Assembly (NCBI GenBank): GCA_934131175.1
Contig: CAKOZD010000001.1
Coordinates: 62,001 to 126,000 of the forward strand
DNA length: 64,000 nucleotides
Origin: an uncultured Bacilli bacterium
GTDB taxonomy: Bacteria; Bacillota_I; Bacilli_A; RF39; UBA660
Direction: 5' to 3'
This document shows, in pieces, positions 1 through 9,067 of this stretch. Positions within the stretch are counted from its first letter, which is position 1; every line of letters starts with the position of its first letter. The notes under the pieces are model-generated. The model ran no database searches. It saw only the letters and a list, made by a program, of their open reading frames with translations, and had not been told where the DNA came from. The translations under genes and the position numbers were made by a program.

Positions 1-5
1 ATTAA

Positions 6-77
6 AAAATGCATTCTCGTAAATTTAGATTATATATTATTCATCTATTAATTCTTAAATTTATTAGAATGCATTTT
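6..77. repeat. Spaced 12-bp inverted repeat
   Basis: AAAATGCATTCT at 6-17 is the exact reverse complement of AGAATGCATTTT at 66-77. It lies downstream of the gyrA terminator in AT-rich DNA. It could form a long-looped stem or be a paired protein site. Its function is unknown. Confidence 0.6.
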
Positions 78-97
78 GCAAATTGTTAATATTTCCC

Positions 98-121
98 AAA
101 TTATTTCCCGGGAAATAATTT
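98..121. promoter_or_regulatory. Perfect Noc-binding site (NBS) palindrome
   Basis: A 24-bp perfect palindrome whose central 14 bp, ATTTCCCGGGAAAT at 103-116, is identical to the published Bacillus subtilis Noc-binding consensus. In B. subtilis, Noc loads at such sites and spreads to block division over the nucleoid. This window encodes a Noc-like protein at 15700-16980 that keeps most of the NBS-specific residues, so site and binder are both present. I noticed no second copy and no perfect parS while reading the window. Confidence 0.85.
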
Positions 122-130
122 TAATTGTTG

Positions 131-156
131 AAAAAAAGAAGAGATTATTTCTCTTC
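131..156 (-). terminator. gyrA rho-independent terminator
   Basis: On the minus strand GAAGAGA (150-156) pairs with TCTCTTC (138-144) around a 5-nt loop, followed by seven U. It overlaps the gyrA stop codon and ends the gyrB-gyrA transcript. Confidence 0.75.
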
Positions 157-2610
157 CTCTATTTCTTGATTTTCGTTATCTAAATTTTCTTCTATATTTT
201 CCTTTTCTACTAAAGCAACAGTTGTAACTTTTTGATTATCTTTTAAGTTCATTAATCTAACACCTTGAGTTGCTCTCTTCAAAGTAGATACTTGTTCAAG
301 TGGTAATTTAATAATTATGCCACTATCTGTCATTATCATTAAATCTAATTGTTCATCAGGTGCTAATGTTTTTAATGAAACCATACTACCATTTTTATCT
401 GTAATATTAAGTGCTTTAACACCCTTACTACCTCTATGAGTTAATCTGTATTCATCAATAACTGTTTGTTTTCCATAACCATTTTCTGTAACAATTAATA
501 CCATTTGGTTTGGTTCTACAACTTCTGCACCTACAACTATAGCTCCGTCTAATTCCATACCTTTTACACCAGAACTACTTCTTCCCATAGATCTAACTTC
601 GTTTTCATCGAATCTTACCATACGTCCATTGCTTGCTCCTATGACAATTTCATTTTTTCCACAAGTCTTTTTAACACTTATAAGTTCGTCGTTTTCCTTT
701 AAAACTATAGCAATTTTTCCACCTTTACGAATACTATCAAATTCTTCTATTGGTGTACGTTTTACAATACCATTCTTAGTAGCAAACATTAAGAACTTAG
801 TAGAATCATCATCTTGTTTTACACTTAACATCGAACTAATGTTCTCATCTTTCTCTAATGGTAATAAATTAATTATTGGTAAACCTTTAGATTGTCTTGA
901 GAATTCTGGAACTTCATAACCTTTCATTCTATAAACTCTTCCTTTATTTGAGAAGAATAAAAGATAATCATGTGTATTCATTGATAATATTTTTTCCACA
1001 AAGTCTTCTTCATTAGTAGACATACCTTTAATACCAACTCCACCCCTATTTTGAGTTTTGTAAGTATCAGCTCTTAATCTCTTTATATAACCATTATTAG
1101 TTAAGTTAATAATTATATCCTCTTCTGGAATTAAAGACTCATCTTCTATATATTCTATTGCTGTCATATCTATATTTGTACGTCTCTCATCACCATATTT
1201 TTGCTTTATTTCTAATAATTCATTTTTAATAACTTCTAATATTTTTTCATCACTAGCTAAAATTGATTTTAATTCAGCAATTGTTTTTAATAATTCATTT
1301 AACTCATTTTCAATCTTATCTCTTTCTAATCCAGTTAAACGACGTAATTTCATTTCAAGAATTGCATTAGCTTGAATTTCAGTTAATCCAAATCCATCCA
1401 TTAATCCTTTTCTAGCTTCTTCATCTGATTTAGAACCTCTAATCACTTTAATAACAGCATCAATATTATCTAAAGCTATTTTTAAACCTTCTAATATATG
1501 TACTCTCTTTTCAGCAACATCTAAATCAAATTTTGTTCTTCTTATTATAACTTCTTTCTGATAATCAATATATTTTACAATTATATCCTTTAAACCTAAT
1601 GTTTTTGGAACACCTTGATCAAGCATCAAGAAAATAATTCCATAAGATGTTTGAAATGCAGTATGTTTATATAATTTATTTAAAACAACTTGTGCATTTG
1701 CATCTCTTTTTAATGTAATTGTTATTTTAATACCATTTTTTAAGTCTGAATGATAATCAGCAATACCTTCAATAGTCTTATTATGAACTAACTCAGCAAC
1801 TTTATTTTTTAATTCTAAAGTATTAACACCATATGGAACTTCATCAATTATAATTTGTTGTTTTCCATTTTGTTCTTCAATAGTAGCCTTACTTCTAATA
1901 GTAATACTACCTCTACCTGTTTCATATGCTTTTCTAATACCACTATTACCTAGAATAGTTGCTCCTGTTGGAAAATCTGGTCCTTTAATATATTTCATCA
2001 AACCATCTAAATCAATATCAGGATTATCAATATATGCTACGCAACCATCTATAACTTCACCTAAATTATGAGGCGGTATATTAGTTGCCATACCAACTGC
2101 AATACCAGTAGTTCCATTAACTAAAATATTAGGAAATCTAGAAGGTAAAACTTCAGGTTCTCTTTCACTCTCATCAAAGTTAGGAGTAAAATTAACAGTA
2201 TCTTTATTTATATTTCTTAATAATTCTAGTGATATTTTAGAAAGTCTTGATTCTGTATAACGCATTGCAGCAGCACCATAACCTTCAATATTACCAAAAT
2301 TACCATGTCCATCAACAAGCATATATCTGTAAGAAAAATCTTGTGCCATTCTTACCATTGCTTCATAAATTGAAGAATCACCATGTGGATGATATTTACC
2401 CATAACGTCTCCAACTATTCTAGCGCTCTTTTTATGAGGTTTATCTGGTGTATAACCTGATTCATACATAGAATATAAAATTCGTCTGTGAACGGGCTTT
2501 AAACCATCTCTAAGGTCAGGTAGAGCACGAGCAACAATAACACTCATTGAATACTCTAAAAATGAATCCTGAACCTCTTTTACAATATTATTCTTTTCTA
2601 ATCTATCCAT
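145..2610 (-). CDS. gyrA: DNA gyrase subunit A
   Basis: The 821-aa breakage-reunion subunit of type II topoisomerase, which works as A2B2 with GyrB to add negative supercoils. The catalytic Tyr is Y118 in AAAMRYTE. The quinolone region reads HPHGDSSIYE (74-83), with the usual Ser and acidic positions intact. The C-terminal half is the beta-pinwheel wrapping domain, ending in a Glu-rich tail. Its GyrA box reads QNRGGVG instead of the typical QRRGGKG type. AGGAGG lies 4 nt before the ATG, and gyrB ends 9 nt upstream, so the two are co-transcribed. Length and context are standard for GyrA rather than ParC. Confidence 0.97.
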   Translation of the reverse strand: MDRLEKNNIVKEVQDSFLEYSMSVIVARALPDLRDGLKPVHRRILYSMYESGYTPDKPHKKSARIVGDVMGKYHPHGDSSIYEAMVRMAQDFSYRYMLVDGHGNFGNIEGYGAAAMRYTESRLSKISLELLRNINKDTVNFTPNFDESEREPEVLPSRFPNILVNGTTGIAVGMATNIPPHNLGEVIDGCVAYIDNPDIDLDGLMKYIKGPDFPTGATILGNSGIRKAYETGRGSITIRSKATIEEQNGKQQIIIDEVPYGVNTLELKNKVAELVHNKTIEGIADYHSDLKNGIKITITLKRDANAQVVLNKLYKHTAFQTSYGIIFLMLDQGVPKTLGLKDIIVKYIDYQKEVIIRRTKFDLDVAEKRVHILEGLKIALDNIDAVIKVIRGSKSDEEARKGLMDGFGLTEIQANAILEMKLRRLTGLERDKIENELNELLKTIAELKSILASDEKILEVIKNELLEIKQKYGDERRTNIDMTAIEYIEDESLIPEEDIIINLTNNGYIKRLRADTYKTQNRGGVGIKGMSTNEEDFVEKILSMNTHDYLLFFSNKGRVYRMKGYEVPEFSRQSKGLPIINLLPLEKDENISSMLSVKQDDDSTKFLMFATKNGIVKRTPIEEFDSIRKGGKIAIVLKENDELISVKKTCGKNEIVIGASNGRMVRFDENEVRSMGRSSSGVKGMELDGAIVVGAEVVEPNQMVLIVTENGYGKQTVIDEYRLTHRGSKGVKALNITDKNGSMVSLKTLAPDEQLDLMIMTDSGIIIKLPLEQVSTLKRATQGVRLMNLKDNQKVTTVALVEKENIEENLDNENQEIEEEK

Positions 2611-2619
2611 AAAACCCTC

Positions 2620-4545
2620 CTAAACATCAAGATTCTCTACATAAGTAGCATTTGTTTCAATAAATTCACGTCTTGGTTCAACTTCTTCACCCATAAGTTT
2701 TGAGAAAACTTCATCAGCAGCAATTGTATCATCAACTGTAATTTGTCTTAACACTCTCTTATGTATATCCATTGTAGTTTCATTTAATTCTTCAGCATCC
2801 ATTTCTCCTAAACCTTTCATACGAGCTATATCATATTTTGTATTAGGAGATAAAGTTGCTAAATATTCATCTCTTTCTTCTTCATTTAAAACATATTTAA
2901 TAGTTTTTCCATGTTTTATACAGAATAGCGGAGGTTGAGCTGCATATACATGTCCAGCTTCAACTATAGGTCTAAAGAAACGATAGAATAATGTTAATAA
3001 TAATACACGAATATGACTACCATCAACATCTGCATCTGTCATTATAATTATTTTATGATATCTTAACTTAGATAAGTCAAAATCCTCCCCTATTCCTGTA
3101 CCAAAAGCTGTAATTATTGTACGAATCTCTTCATTACTTAGTGCTCTATCTAATCTTGCTTTTTCAACATTTAGAATCTTTCCACGTAAAGGTAATATAG
3201 CTTGTGTCATACTATCTCTTCCTTTAATTGCAGAACCACCAGCAGAATCACCTTCGACTAAAAATATTTCACTAACAGAAGCATCTTTACTCTTGCAATC
3301 AGATAATTTTCCATAGAAATTAGTAACATCTAAATCACCTTTTCTACGAGTTAATTCTCTTGCTTTTTTAGCAGCAACTCTTGCTCTACTTGCAGTCATA
3401 GATTTTTCAACTATTATTTTTGCTTGATCTGGATTTTCCATTAAAAATCTCTCTAAAGCTTGTGAAAATATTTTATCAGCTATTCCTCTTACTTCACTAT
3501 TACCTAATTTTGTCTTTGTTTGACCTTCAAATTGAGGATTAGGATGTTTAACAGAAATAATCATAGTAAGACCTTCTCTTACATCATCACCAGTAAGAGG
3601 ATCATCTTTTTCTTTTAATATTCCTGTACTAGAAGCATATTTATTAAGAATTCTTGTTAATGCTCGTCTAACACCATCTTCATGAGTACCACCTTCTGGA
3701 GTAATAATATTATTTACAAAAGAATAAATACTCGCATTATATGATTCATTATATTGTAAAGCAACTTCTACTTTAATATCATTTTCTTCTCCTTCTACAT
3801 TAATTATTGTTTCATGAATTGGAGTTTTATTTTTATTAAGCATAGTTACATATTCAATTAATCCACCTTCATAGTGAAAAGAATCTTTTTTATCAGGTTC
3901 TCTATCATCATATAAAGATATTCTTAAACCTTTATTTAGATAAGCTAATTCTTGTAATCTTGTTTTTAAAACATCATAATCATAAACTGTTGTTTCTGTA
4001 AATATTTCATCGTCTGGTAAGAAGTGAACTGTTGTACCAGTTCTATCTTCATCACAACTATCAATTACTTTTAAAGCATCATCTGGATGTCCACCATGAC
4101 TAAAACGTTGATAATAAACATTTCCATTTTTATAAACTTTTACTTCTAACCAATCACTTAAAGCATTAACAACACTAGCACCTACTCCATGAAGTCCACC
4201 AGATACTTTATATCCTCCTCCACCAAATTTTCCACCAGCATGTAATACTGTATAAACTGTTTCAACAGTACTTTTTCCTGTCTTTGGATGAATATCAACA
4301 GGAATTCCACGACCATCATCTTTTACTATAATACTATTATCTTTACATATAGTAACTTCGATATGTGTACAATAACCTGCTAAAGCTTCATCAATTGCAT
4401 TATCTACTATTTCCCATACTAAATGATGTAATCCCTTAGAACTTGTACTACCTATATACATACCAGGTCTTTTTCTAACAGCTTCAAGTCCCTCTAAAAC
4501 TTGAATAGCAGAAGAATCATACTTTGCTTCTACTTTCTCACTCAT
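2620..4545 (-). CDS. gyrB: DNA gyrase subunit B
   Basis: The 641-aa ATPase subunit of gyrase. The GHKL ATP-binding domain has EIVDNAIDEALAG near 45-57 and GGLHGVGASVVNAL. The transducer domain follows, then a TOPRIM domain with LVEGDSAGGSA, PLRGKILNVEKAR and the metal-binding DADVDGSHI, and the C-terminal KGLGEMDAEEL. I chose the ATG at 4545 over an in-frame TTG at 4551 because AGGTAG, overlapping the recF stop, sits 6 nt before it. recF ends 9 nt upstream, giving a recF-gyrB-gyrA operon. Confidence 0.97.
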   Translation of the reverse strand: MSEKVEAKYDSSAIQVLEGLEAVRKRPGMYIGSTSSKGLHHLVWEIVDNAIDEALAGYCTHIEVTICKDNSIIVKDDGRGIPVDIHPKTGKSTVETVYTVLHAGGKFGGGGYKVSGGLHGVGASVVNALSDWLEVKVYKNGNVYYQRFSHGGHPDDALKVIDSCDEDRTGTTVHFLPDDEIFTETTVYDYDVLKTRLQELAYLNKGLRISLYDDREPDKKDSFHYEGGLIEYVTMLNKNKTPIHETIINVEGEENDIKVEVALQYNESYNASIYSFVNNIITPEGGTHEDGVRRALTRILNKYASSTGILKEKDDPLTGDDVREGLTMIISVKHPNPQFEGQTKTKLGNSEVRGIADKIFSQALERFLMENPDQAKIIVEKSMTASRARVAAKKARELTRRKGDLDVTNFYGKLSDCKSKDASVSEIFLVEGDSAGGSAIKGRDSMTQAILPLRGKILNVEKARLDRALSNEEIRTIITAFGTGIGEDFDLSKLRYHKIIIMTDADVDGSHIRVLLLTLFYRFFRPIVEAGHVYAAQPPLFCIKHGKTIKYVLNEEERDEYLATLSPNTKYDIARMKGLGEMDAEELNETTMDIHKRVLRQITVDDTIAADEVFSKLMGEEVEPRREFIETNATYVENLDV

Positions 4546-4554
4546 CAACACTAC

Positions 4555-5667
4555 CTACTTTCTTTCTACATTCCCATTATTAACATTGAAAATGTATGCA
4601 TTTTCTACATATTTTTTATTAATATTTCTTAGATCTGTTGTAGTAATTATACTTTGAACATCATCTAAATTAATAATTTTCAATAACTTATTCCTCTTTT
4701 TTATATCTAATTCACTAAAAATATCATCTAATAGTAGAACTGGAGAAGTACCAGTAAACTCTTTAAATATAGGAATTTCTGATATTTTAAAAGATAAAAT
4801 AGCTAATTTTTGTTGTCCTTGAGAACCATAATATTTTAAATCATTACCTTTATATTCAAAATAGAAATCATCTCTATGAGGACCATATATAGTCATACCA
4901 TAGTTAAGTTCTTTTAAATAATTTTTCTTAAATGTATGTTTTAACTTTTTTCTTATATTTTCAGAATCATAATCATTAATTTGAATATTAGGAACATATT
5001 TAACAACAATACCATTATCATTTGATATATCTTTATAATATTTATCTATATATATATTTATAAAATCAATATATTCTTTTCTTTTTTGATAAATATATGT
5101 TGCTTTCTCTATTAATTTATCAGTTATTATATCCAAATAATTAATATCTGCAATACTATTATTAAATAATATCTTCAAATATTCATTTCTCGTTTTTAAT
5201 AATTTATTATATTCATTATAAATTTTTATATAACTTCTAGATAATTGAGATAACTGAATGTTAAGTAAATTCCTACGAACATTAGGAGAACCTTTTATTA
5301 TTTCTAAATCATCAGGAGTAAAAACTATTACATTTAGATTTGTTATATAATCTGCTATTTTTCTAATAGTATTTTTATTAACTTCTAATTTTTTTTCTTC
5401 TTCAGAAATAACAATAGATAATTTGGTAATAATTTTATTATTTTTTATTGTTCCATTTAATGAACATTTATTTTTACCAAACTGTATTATATTTGGACTA
5501 TTTCCTACTCTATGTGATTTAGTTAGAGCTAAAATAGTAATTGCTTCAAGAATATTAGTTTTACCTTGAGCATTATCTCCAACAAAAATATTCATCTTAT
5601 CATTTAAAGTTATATTACATTTTGAATAATTTCTAAAATTAAGTAAGTTAATTTTTCTAATTATCAT
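4555..5667 (-). CDS. recF: DNA replication and repair protein RecF
   Basis: A 370-aa SMC-like ATPase that binds gapped DNA and helps RecOR load RecA at stalled forks. Walker A is GDNAQGKTN (about 30-38), the ABC signature region is YGSQGQQK, and Walker B/D-loop is LLLDDIFSELD. Length and N-terminus (MIIRKINLLNFRNY) are typical. The Shine-Dalgarno is weak. The S4-domain gene often found just before recF in Bacilli is absent; comK takes that place, separated by a terminator. Confidence 0.96.
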   Translation of the reverse strand: MIIRKINLLNFRNYSKCNITLNDKMNIFVGDNAQGKTNILEAITILALTKSHRVGNSPNIIQFGKNKCSLNGTIKNNKIITKLSIVISEEEKKLEVNKNTIRKIADYITNLNVIVFTPDDLEIIKGSPNVRRNLLNIQLSQLSRSYIKIYNEYNKLLKTRNEYLKILFNNSIADINYLDIITDKLIEKATYIYQKRKEYIDFINIYIDKYYKDISNDNGIVVKYVPNIQINDYDSENIRKKLKHTFKKNYLKELNYGMTIYGPHRDDFYFEYKGNDLKYYGSQGQQKLAILSFKISEIPIFKEFTGTSPVLLLDDIFSELDIKKRNKLLKIINLDDVQSIITTTDLRNINKKYVENAYIFNVNNGNVERK

Positions 5668-5735
5668 TTTAAACCGCTAAAAAGACACATACATAAAATT
5701 ACCCCCTAACATGGTATTCCTATACATACACGTAT

Positions 5736-5741
5736 ATTATA
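5736..5741 (-). promoter_or_regulatory. Probable recF promoter -10
   Basis: On the minus strand an extended -10, TGGTATAAT, lies between the comK terminator and recF, about 70 nt before the recF start. The -35 is poor, which is usual for extended -10 promoters. It would drive recF-gyrB-gyrA independently of comK. Confidence 0.5.
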
Positions 5742-5765
5742 CCATAAATAGCCCTATTTAAGCAG

Positions 5766-5793
5766 AAAAAAATAGCTAAATTAGCTATTTTTT
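5766..5793 (-). terminator. comK terminator
   Basis: AAAAAATAGCTAA at 67-79 of this line (5767-5779) is mirrored perfectly by TTAGCTATTTTTT (5781-5793), giving a 13-bp stem ending in a U-run on the minus strand. It overlaps the comK stop codon. Confidence 0.7.
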
Positions 5794-6242
5794 CTTTTTG
5801 ATAACACATTTTTTAACCTCGTTGCTCTAGCAATTTGATTTTCCATTGATCGAAGTGAGCACGGAACTATAATTTCCTTCTTATTGTCAAAAACAATTCT
5901 CGTATTGCTCTCATCTACTCTATAGATATTTTCGACTCTTCCAACAGAAATCCACGCACAATCGTCAGCTCTAGGCGATGTTGTAGGAAATGCTATTAAT
6001 TCATTTGTATCAGCAATAACTATTGGCACTTTATATTCGGCTCCTAGTATTTCTTTAGCTCCCTTCTTTCTGCCTTCATAGCTACTACCAAAATATTTAC
6101 AACTATCTTCCATAATACTTAAAGGATTATCATCAATTATATAACGACTATCATCTTCATATATTAGGCTAGACTCCTTTCCGTTTGGCAAAATTGCCAA
6201 TGTTCCCTTATTAAACTCGTATAAATTCTTGTTATTTAACAT
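5781..6242 (-). CDS. comK: ComK-family competence transcription factor
   Basis: A 153-aa protein matching ComK along most of its length. Recognisable blocks are an N-terminal YEFNKGTLAILP, then DSCKYFGSSYEGRKKG (B. subtilis has DRSCRFFGSSYAGRKAG), FPTTSPRADDCAWIS, and SMENQIARATRLK (B. subtilis SFENQVYRTAWLR). ComK is the minor-groove-binding activator of DNA-uptake genes. The protein is shorter than B. subtilis ComK (192 aa) because it lacks the C-terminal tail. I chose the ATG at 6242, preceded by GGGGGAG with 8-nt spacing, over a TTG at 6266. It is bracketed by the dnaN terminator and its own, so it is a single-gene unit. Placement between dnaN and recF is unusual. Confidence 0.9.
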   Translation of the reverse strand: MLNNKNLYEFNKGTLAILPNGKESSLIYEDDSRYIIDDNPLSIMEDSCKYFGSSYEGRKKGAKEILGAEYKVPIVIADTNELIAFPTTSPRADDCAWISVGRVENIYRVDESNTRIVFDNKKEIIVPCSLRSMENQIARATRLKNVLSKRKNS

Positions 6243-6263
6243 ATTATCTTTTCTCCCCCAAAA

Positions 6264-6283
6264 CAAGAGCTAATCTGCTCTTG
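6264..6283 (-). promoter_or_regulatory. Hairpin in comK leader
   Basis: CAAGAGC (6277-6283) and GCTCTTG (6264-6270) on the minus strand form a 7-bp stem with a 6-nt loop. UUUU and then the comK Shine-Dalgarno follow directly. It looks like a weak attenuator or a structure controlling ribosome access. This is inference from sequence only. Confidence 0.55.
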
Positions 6284-6392
6284 CATAATAATCATATAAC
6301 AATAAGTTTTACACTTTTGTAGAATTTTGACGAAAGAACACATAAAATTTTCTTTCTATATAAATTATTAGTAATTTTTATAATTTTTTTGC

Positions 6393-6423
6393 AAAAAAAA
6401 AGAGAAATTTAAATTTTTCTCTT
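6393..6423 (-). terminator. dnaN terminator
   Basis: AAGAGAAA (minus, 6416-6423) pairs with TTTCTCTT (6400-6407) around 8 nt and is followed by a run of U. It overlaps the dnaN stop and separates dnaA-dnaN from comK. Confidence 0.75.
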
Positions 6424-7549
6424 AATATGTTCTAATTGGTAAAACTAATTGAGTTAAAGTTTCGTCTTCTGTTGATTTTATAAGGATTGGTTTTACTTCT
6501 CCTACAAAATGTAAATCAACAGTTTCTGTTGAAAAACTCTTTAAAGCTTCCATCATATATTTAGCACTAAATGAAATCTTAATATCTTCACTATTATTTT
6601 TAGAAATACTCATTTTTTCTTCTACACGACCAATTTCTGCAGAACTACTTTTTAATGTTAATGTATTTCCTTCAGTTTCTAAAGTAACTATATTCTTTTC
6701 TTTATCACTAGTTAAAATACTTACACGGTCAATTACACTATAGAAATCATTTAAATTAGTACTTACTACTAAATAAGAATCATCAGGTAAAAGATTTGCA
6801 GTATTAGGATATGTTCCATTAATTAAACGAGATTCAAATTTTAAATTACCATTTTTAAATAAAACTTTATTATTAAAGATATGAACCTCAACATCTTCAC
6901 TATCATCACCTAAAATTTTTGTAAATTCAATTAAGTTATGACTTGGAATTACAATATTATAATTTTCTTCACTTGCTTTTTCTAATTTAACTATTTTTCT
7001 AGCTAAACGATATGAATCTGTAGAATTACATTCAAGAATATCCCCTACTATATTAAAGTTAATACCAGTTAAAACAGGCTTACTTTCTTCATTAGATGTT
7101 GCAAATGCTGTTTGATTAACAATACTTTTTAAAACACCAGCATTGATATTAATTTTTTTCTTACTTTCTTCTAAACCAACATTTGGATATTCTGATTCAC
7201 TAATACCATTTAAATTAAATTCACTATTTTCTGTGTAAATTAATATTTTTAATTCATCAATTACTTCTACATTTATATATTGGTCAGGTAATTTTCTAAC
7301 TATATCTAATATATATTTACCTTGAATAATAATACTACCTTCGCTATCTATTTTAAATTCATCATCATTTACAGATTCAATAGTAGTTTGAATAGTAATA
7401 TCGTTATCACTTGCTGTTAAAGTAAGTTTTTTCTTTTTTAATTCAAATTTAATACCTGCAAGAACTGGAATTAAATTTTTAGTAGATATTGCTTTTGATA
7501 CTTTTGATAAAGCGTCTAATAATAAATCTTTTTTAATTGTAAATTTCAT
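6422..7549 (-). CDS. dnaN: DNA polymerase III beta subunit (sliding clamp)
   Basis: A 375-aa ring-forming clamp that tethers DNA polymerase III and many repair proteins. Three similar domains are visible; the N-terminus MKFTIKKDLLLDALSKVSKAIS and the C-terminal PILIKS..LTQLVLPIRTY are typical. GAAGGA lies 6 nt before the ATG. It follows dnaA by about 120 nt that contain DnaA boxes, as in B. subtilis. Confidence 0.97.
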   Translation of the reverse strand: MKFTIKKDLLLDALSKVSKAISTKNLIPVLAGIKFELKKKKLTLTASDNDITIQTTIESVNDDEFKIDSEGSIIIQGKYILDIVRKLPDQYINVEVIDELKILIYTENSEFNLNGISESEYPNVGLEESKKKININAGVLKSIVNQTAFATSNEESKPVLTGINFNIVGDILECNSTDSYRLARKIVKLEKASEENYNIVIPSHNLIEFTKILGDDSEDVEVHIFNNKVLFKNGNLKFESRLINGTYPNTANLLPDDSYLVVSTNLNDFYSVIDRVSILTSDKEKNIVTLETEGNTLTLKSSSAEIGRVEEKMSISKNNSEDIKISFSAKYMMEALKSFSTETVDLHFVGEVKPILIKSTEDETLTQLVLPIRTY

Positions 7550-7588
7550 ATATTATTCCTTCTTTCTTATTTATATTTATATTATAGC

Positions 7589-7660
7589 TGTGGAAAAAGT
7601 TGAAAACTCAAAAATTGTCTTATTTTTCAACAAAAATGTATCCACATAACCTGTGGAAAA
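7589..7660. promoter_or_regulatory. oriC second DnaA-box cluster (dnaA-dnaN spacer)
   Basis: The dnaA-dnaN spacer holds TGTGGAAAA at 7589-7597 and 7652-7660 and GTATCCACA at 7638-7646, each one mismatch from the TTATCCACA/TGTGGATAA box. In B. subtilis the equivalent spacer is the half of the bipartite origin where strands open. Confidence 0.7.
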
Positions 7661-7672
7661 ACATCTTAAAAC

Positions 7673-9067
7673 TCACATGTTTTTCACAACCCCAATATCT
7701 TTCTTTAATTTTTCTATTATATTAGCTAAATCTTTATTAACTTTAATTTCATTTTCAATTTTTTCAACCGAATGCATTACTGTAGAATGGTCTTTGCCAC
7801 CAAATTCCGTACCAATCTTAGGAAAACTCTCATTTGTCATTACTCTACATAAATACATAGCAATTTGCCGTGGAAAAGAAATATTTGAACTTCTCTTTTT
7901 ACTTCTTATGTCATCAACTGTAATTTGGAAATATTCAGATACTATTTTTTGTATTCTATGAATATCATTTTTCTCCCCTATTCCTTTACTAATAAAGTCT
8001 TTCAAAGCATCAATTGCTAAATCAAGATTAATTTTTTCTTTTCCCATAATAGTTGAATATGCAATTAATCTAGTAATAGAACCTTCTAGATTTCTAACAT
8101 CTGGTCCTATATTTGATGCAATATACTCTATTACATCATCTGGTATTTCTTGCTCAACGTTTTCTGCAACTATTTTTTTCTTTAAAATTTCCATTCTAAG
8201 TGAGAAATCTGGTGGGAATATATTAACCGTTAATCCCCAGCAAAACCTTGTCCTTAAACGATCTTCTAGTAATTTTAAATCATCAGGAGATCTATCTGAT
8301 GAAATAATGATTTGCTTATTATCATTATATAAATTATTAAATGTATGGAAAAATTCTTGTTGTGATTGCGTTGCTCCTCCTAAAAATTGAATATCATCGA
8401 TTAGTAAAACATCTATATTTCTATATTTATCTTTAAAGAAATCAACGTAATTAAAATTAGTTCCTTTATCATCTTTTCTTGTGGATTTTACAAATTCTTC
8501 TCTAAATTGTTCGCTTGTAACATAAAGGACTCTTTTATCAGAATTTTCAACTATATAGTTTCCTATAGCATGCATTAAATGTGTCTTCCCTAACCCACTA
8601 TTTCCAAATAGAAATAAAGGATTATATATTTTTCCAGGGTTTTCTGCTACAGAAAGTGCAGCTGCTCTTGCGAATTTGTTTGTATTTCCTACAATAAAAT
8701 TATCAAAAGTATAGTTTTTCTTTAAATTAGAATTAATATTAAATTGTTTATTAGGTGGTGATTTATCTTCTAATTTTTTCTTTTCTTCTAGCATTTCTTT
8801 TTCAACTATAATTGTGGATATTTCTTCTTCTAATAAAAACAAAAGTTCATATGAAGAATCAGTTAATTCATTTAGTTTGCTAGATATTGTCTCATAATAA
8901 TTCTCTTGTAAATGTTTTTTGTGAATTGGCATAGGAACTATTATATAAGCTTTTTCATCTTTTAGTTCATATAATTTGGTTTCCTTAAACCAGGTTTGAT
9001 AAGAGATGGATGAGATTTCATCTTTTATTTGTTCAAGTATTTTAGACCATAAAATATCTACATTCAA
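7673..9067 (-). CDS. dnaA: Chromosomal replication initiator DnaA
   Basis: A 464-aa AAA+ initiator. Domain I is ILWSKILEQIKDEIS..YQTWF. A charged linker follows. Walker A is GNSGLGKTH (about 154-161), Walker B is VLLIDDIQFL, and the C-terminal DNA-binding helix-turn-helix carries GGKDHSTVMHSVEKIE. I chose a TTG start at 9067, 8 nt after GGGGAG and directly before the conserved domain I, over a TTG at 9100. DnaA boxes flank the gene on both sides, so initiation control and autoregulation are likely. Confidence 0.96.
   Translation of the reverse strand: MNVDILWSKILEQIKDEISSISYQTWFKETKLYELKDEKAYIIVPMPIHKKHLQENYYETISSKLNELTDSSYELLFLLEEEISTIIVEKEMLEEKKKLEDKSPPNKQFNINSNLKKNYTFDNFIVGNTNKFARAAALSVAENPGKIYNPLFLFGNSGLGKTHLMHAIGNYIVENSDKRVLYVTSEQFREEFVKSTRKDDKGTNFNYVDFFKDKYRNIDVLLIDDIQFLGGATQSQQEFFHTFNNLYNDNKQIIISSDRSPDDLKLLEDRLRTRFCWGLTVNIFPPDFSLRMEILKKKIVAENVEQEIPDDVIEYIASNIGPDVRNLEGSITRLIAYSTIMGKEKINLDLAIDALKDFISKGIGEKNDIHRIQKIVSEYFQITVDDIRSKKRSSNISFPRQIAMYLCRVMTNESFPKIGTEFGGKDHSTVMHSVEKIENEIKVNKDLANIIEKLKKDIGVVKNM

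Noticed and set aside
6243..6421. ComK autoregulatory boxes (paired AAAA-N5-TTTT) upstream of comK
   Set aside because: The region is too AT-rich to tell real boxes from chance, and no properly spaced pair stood out.
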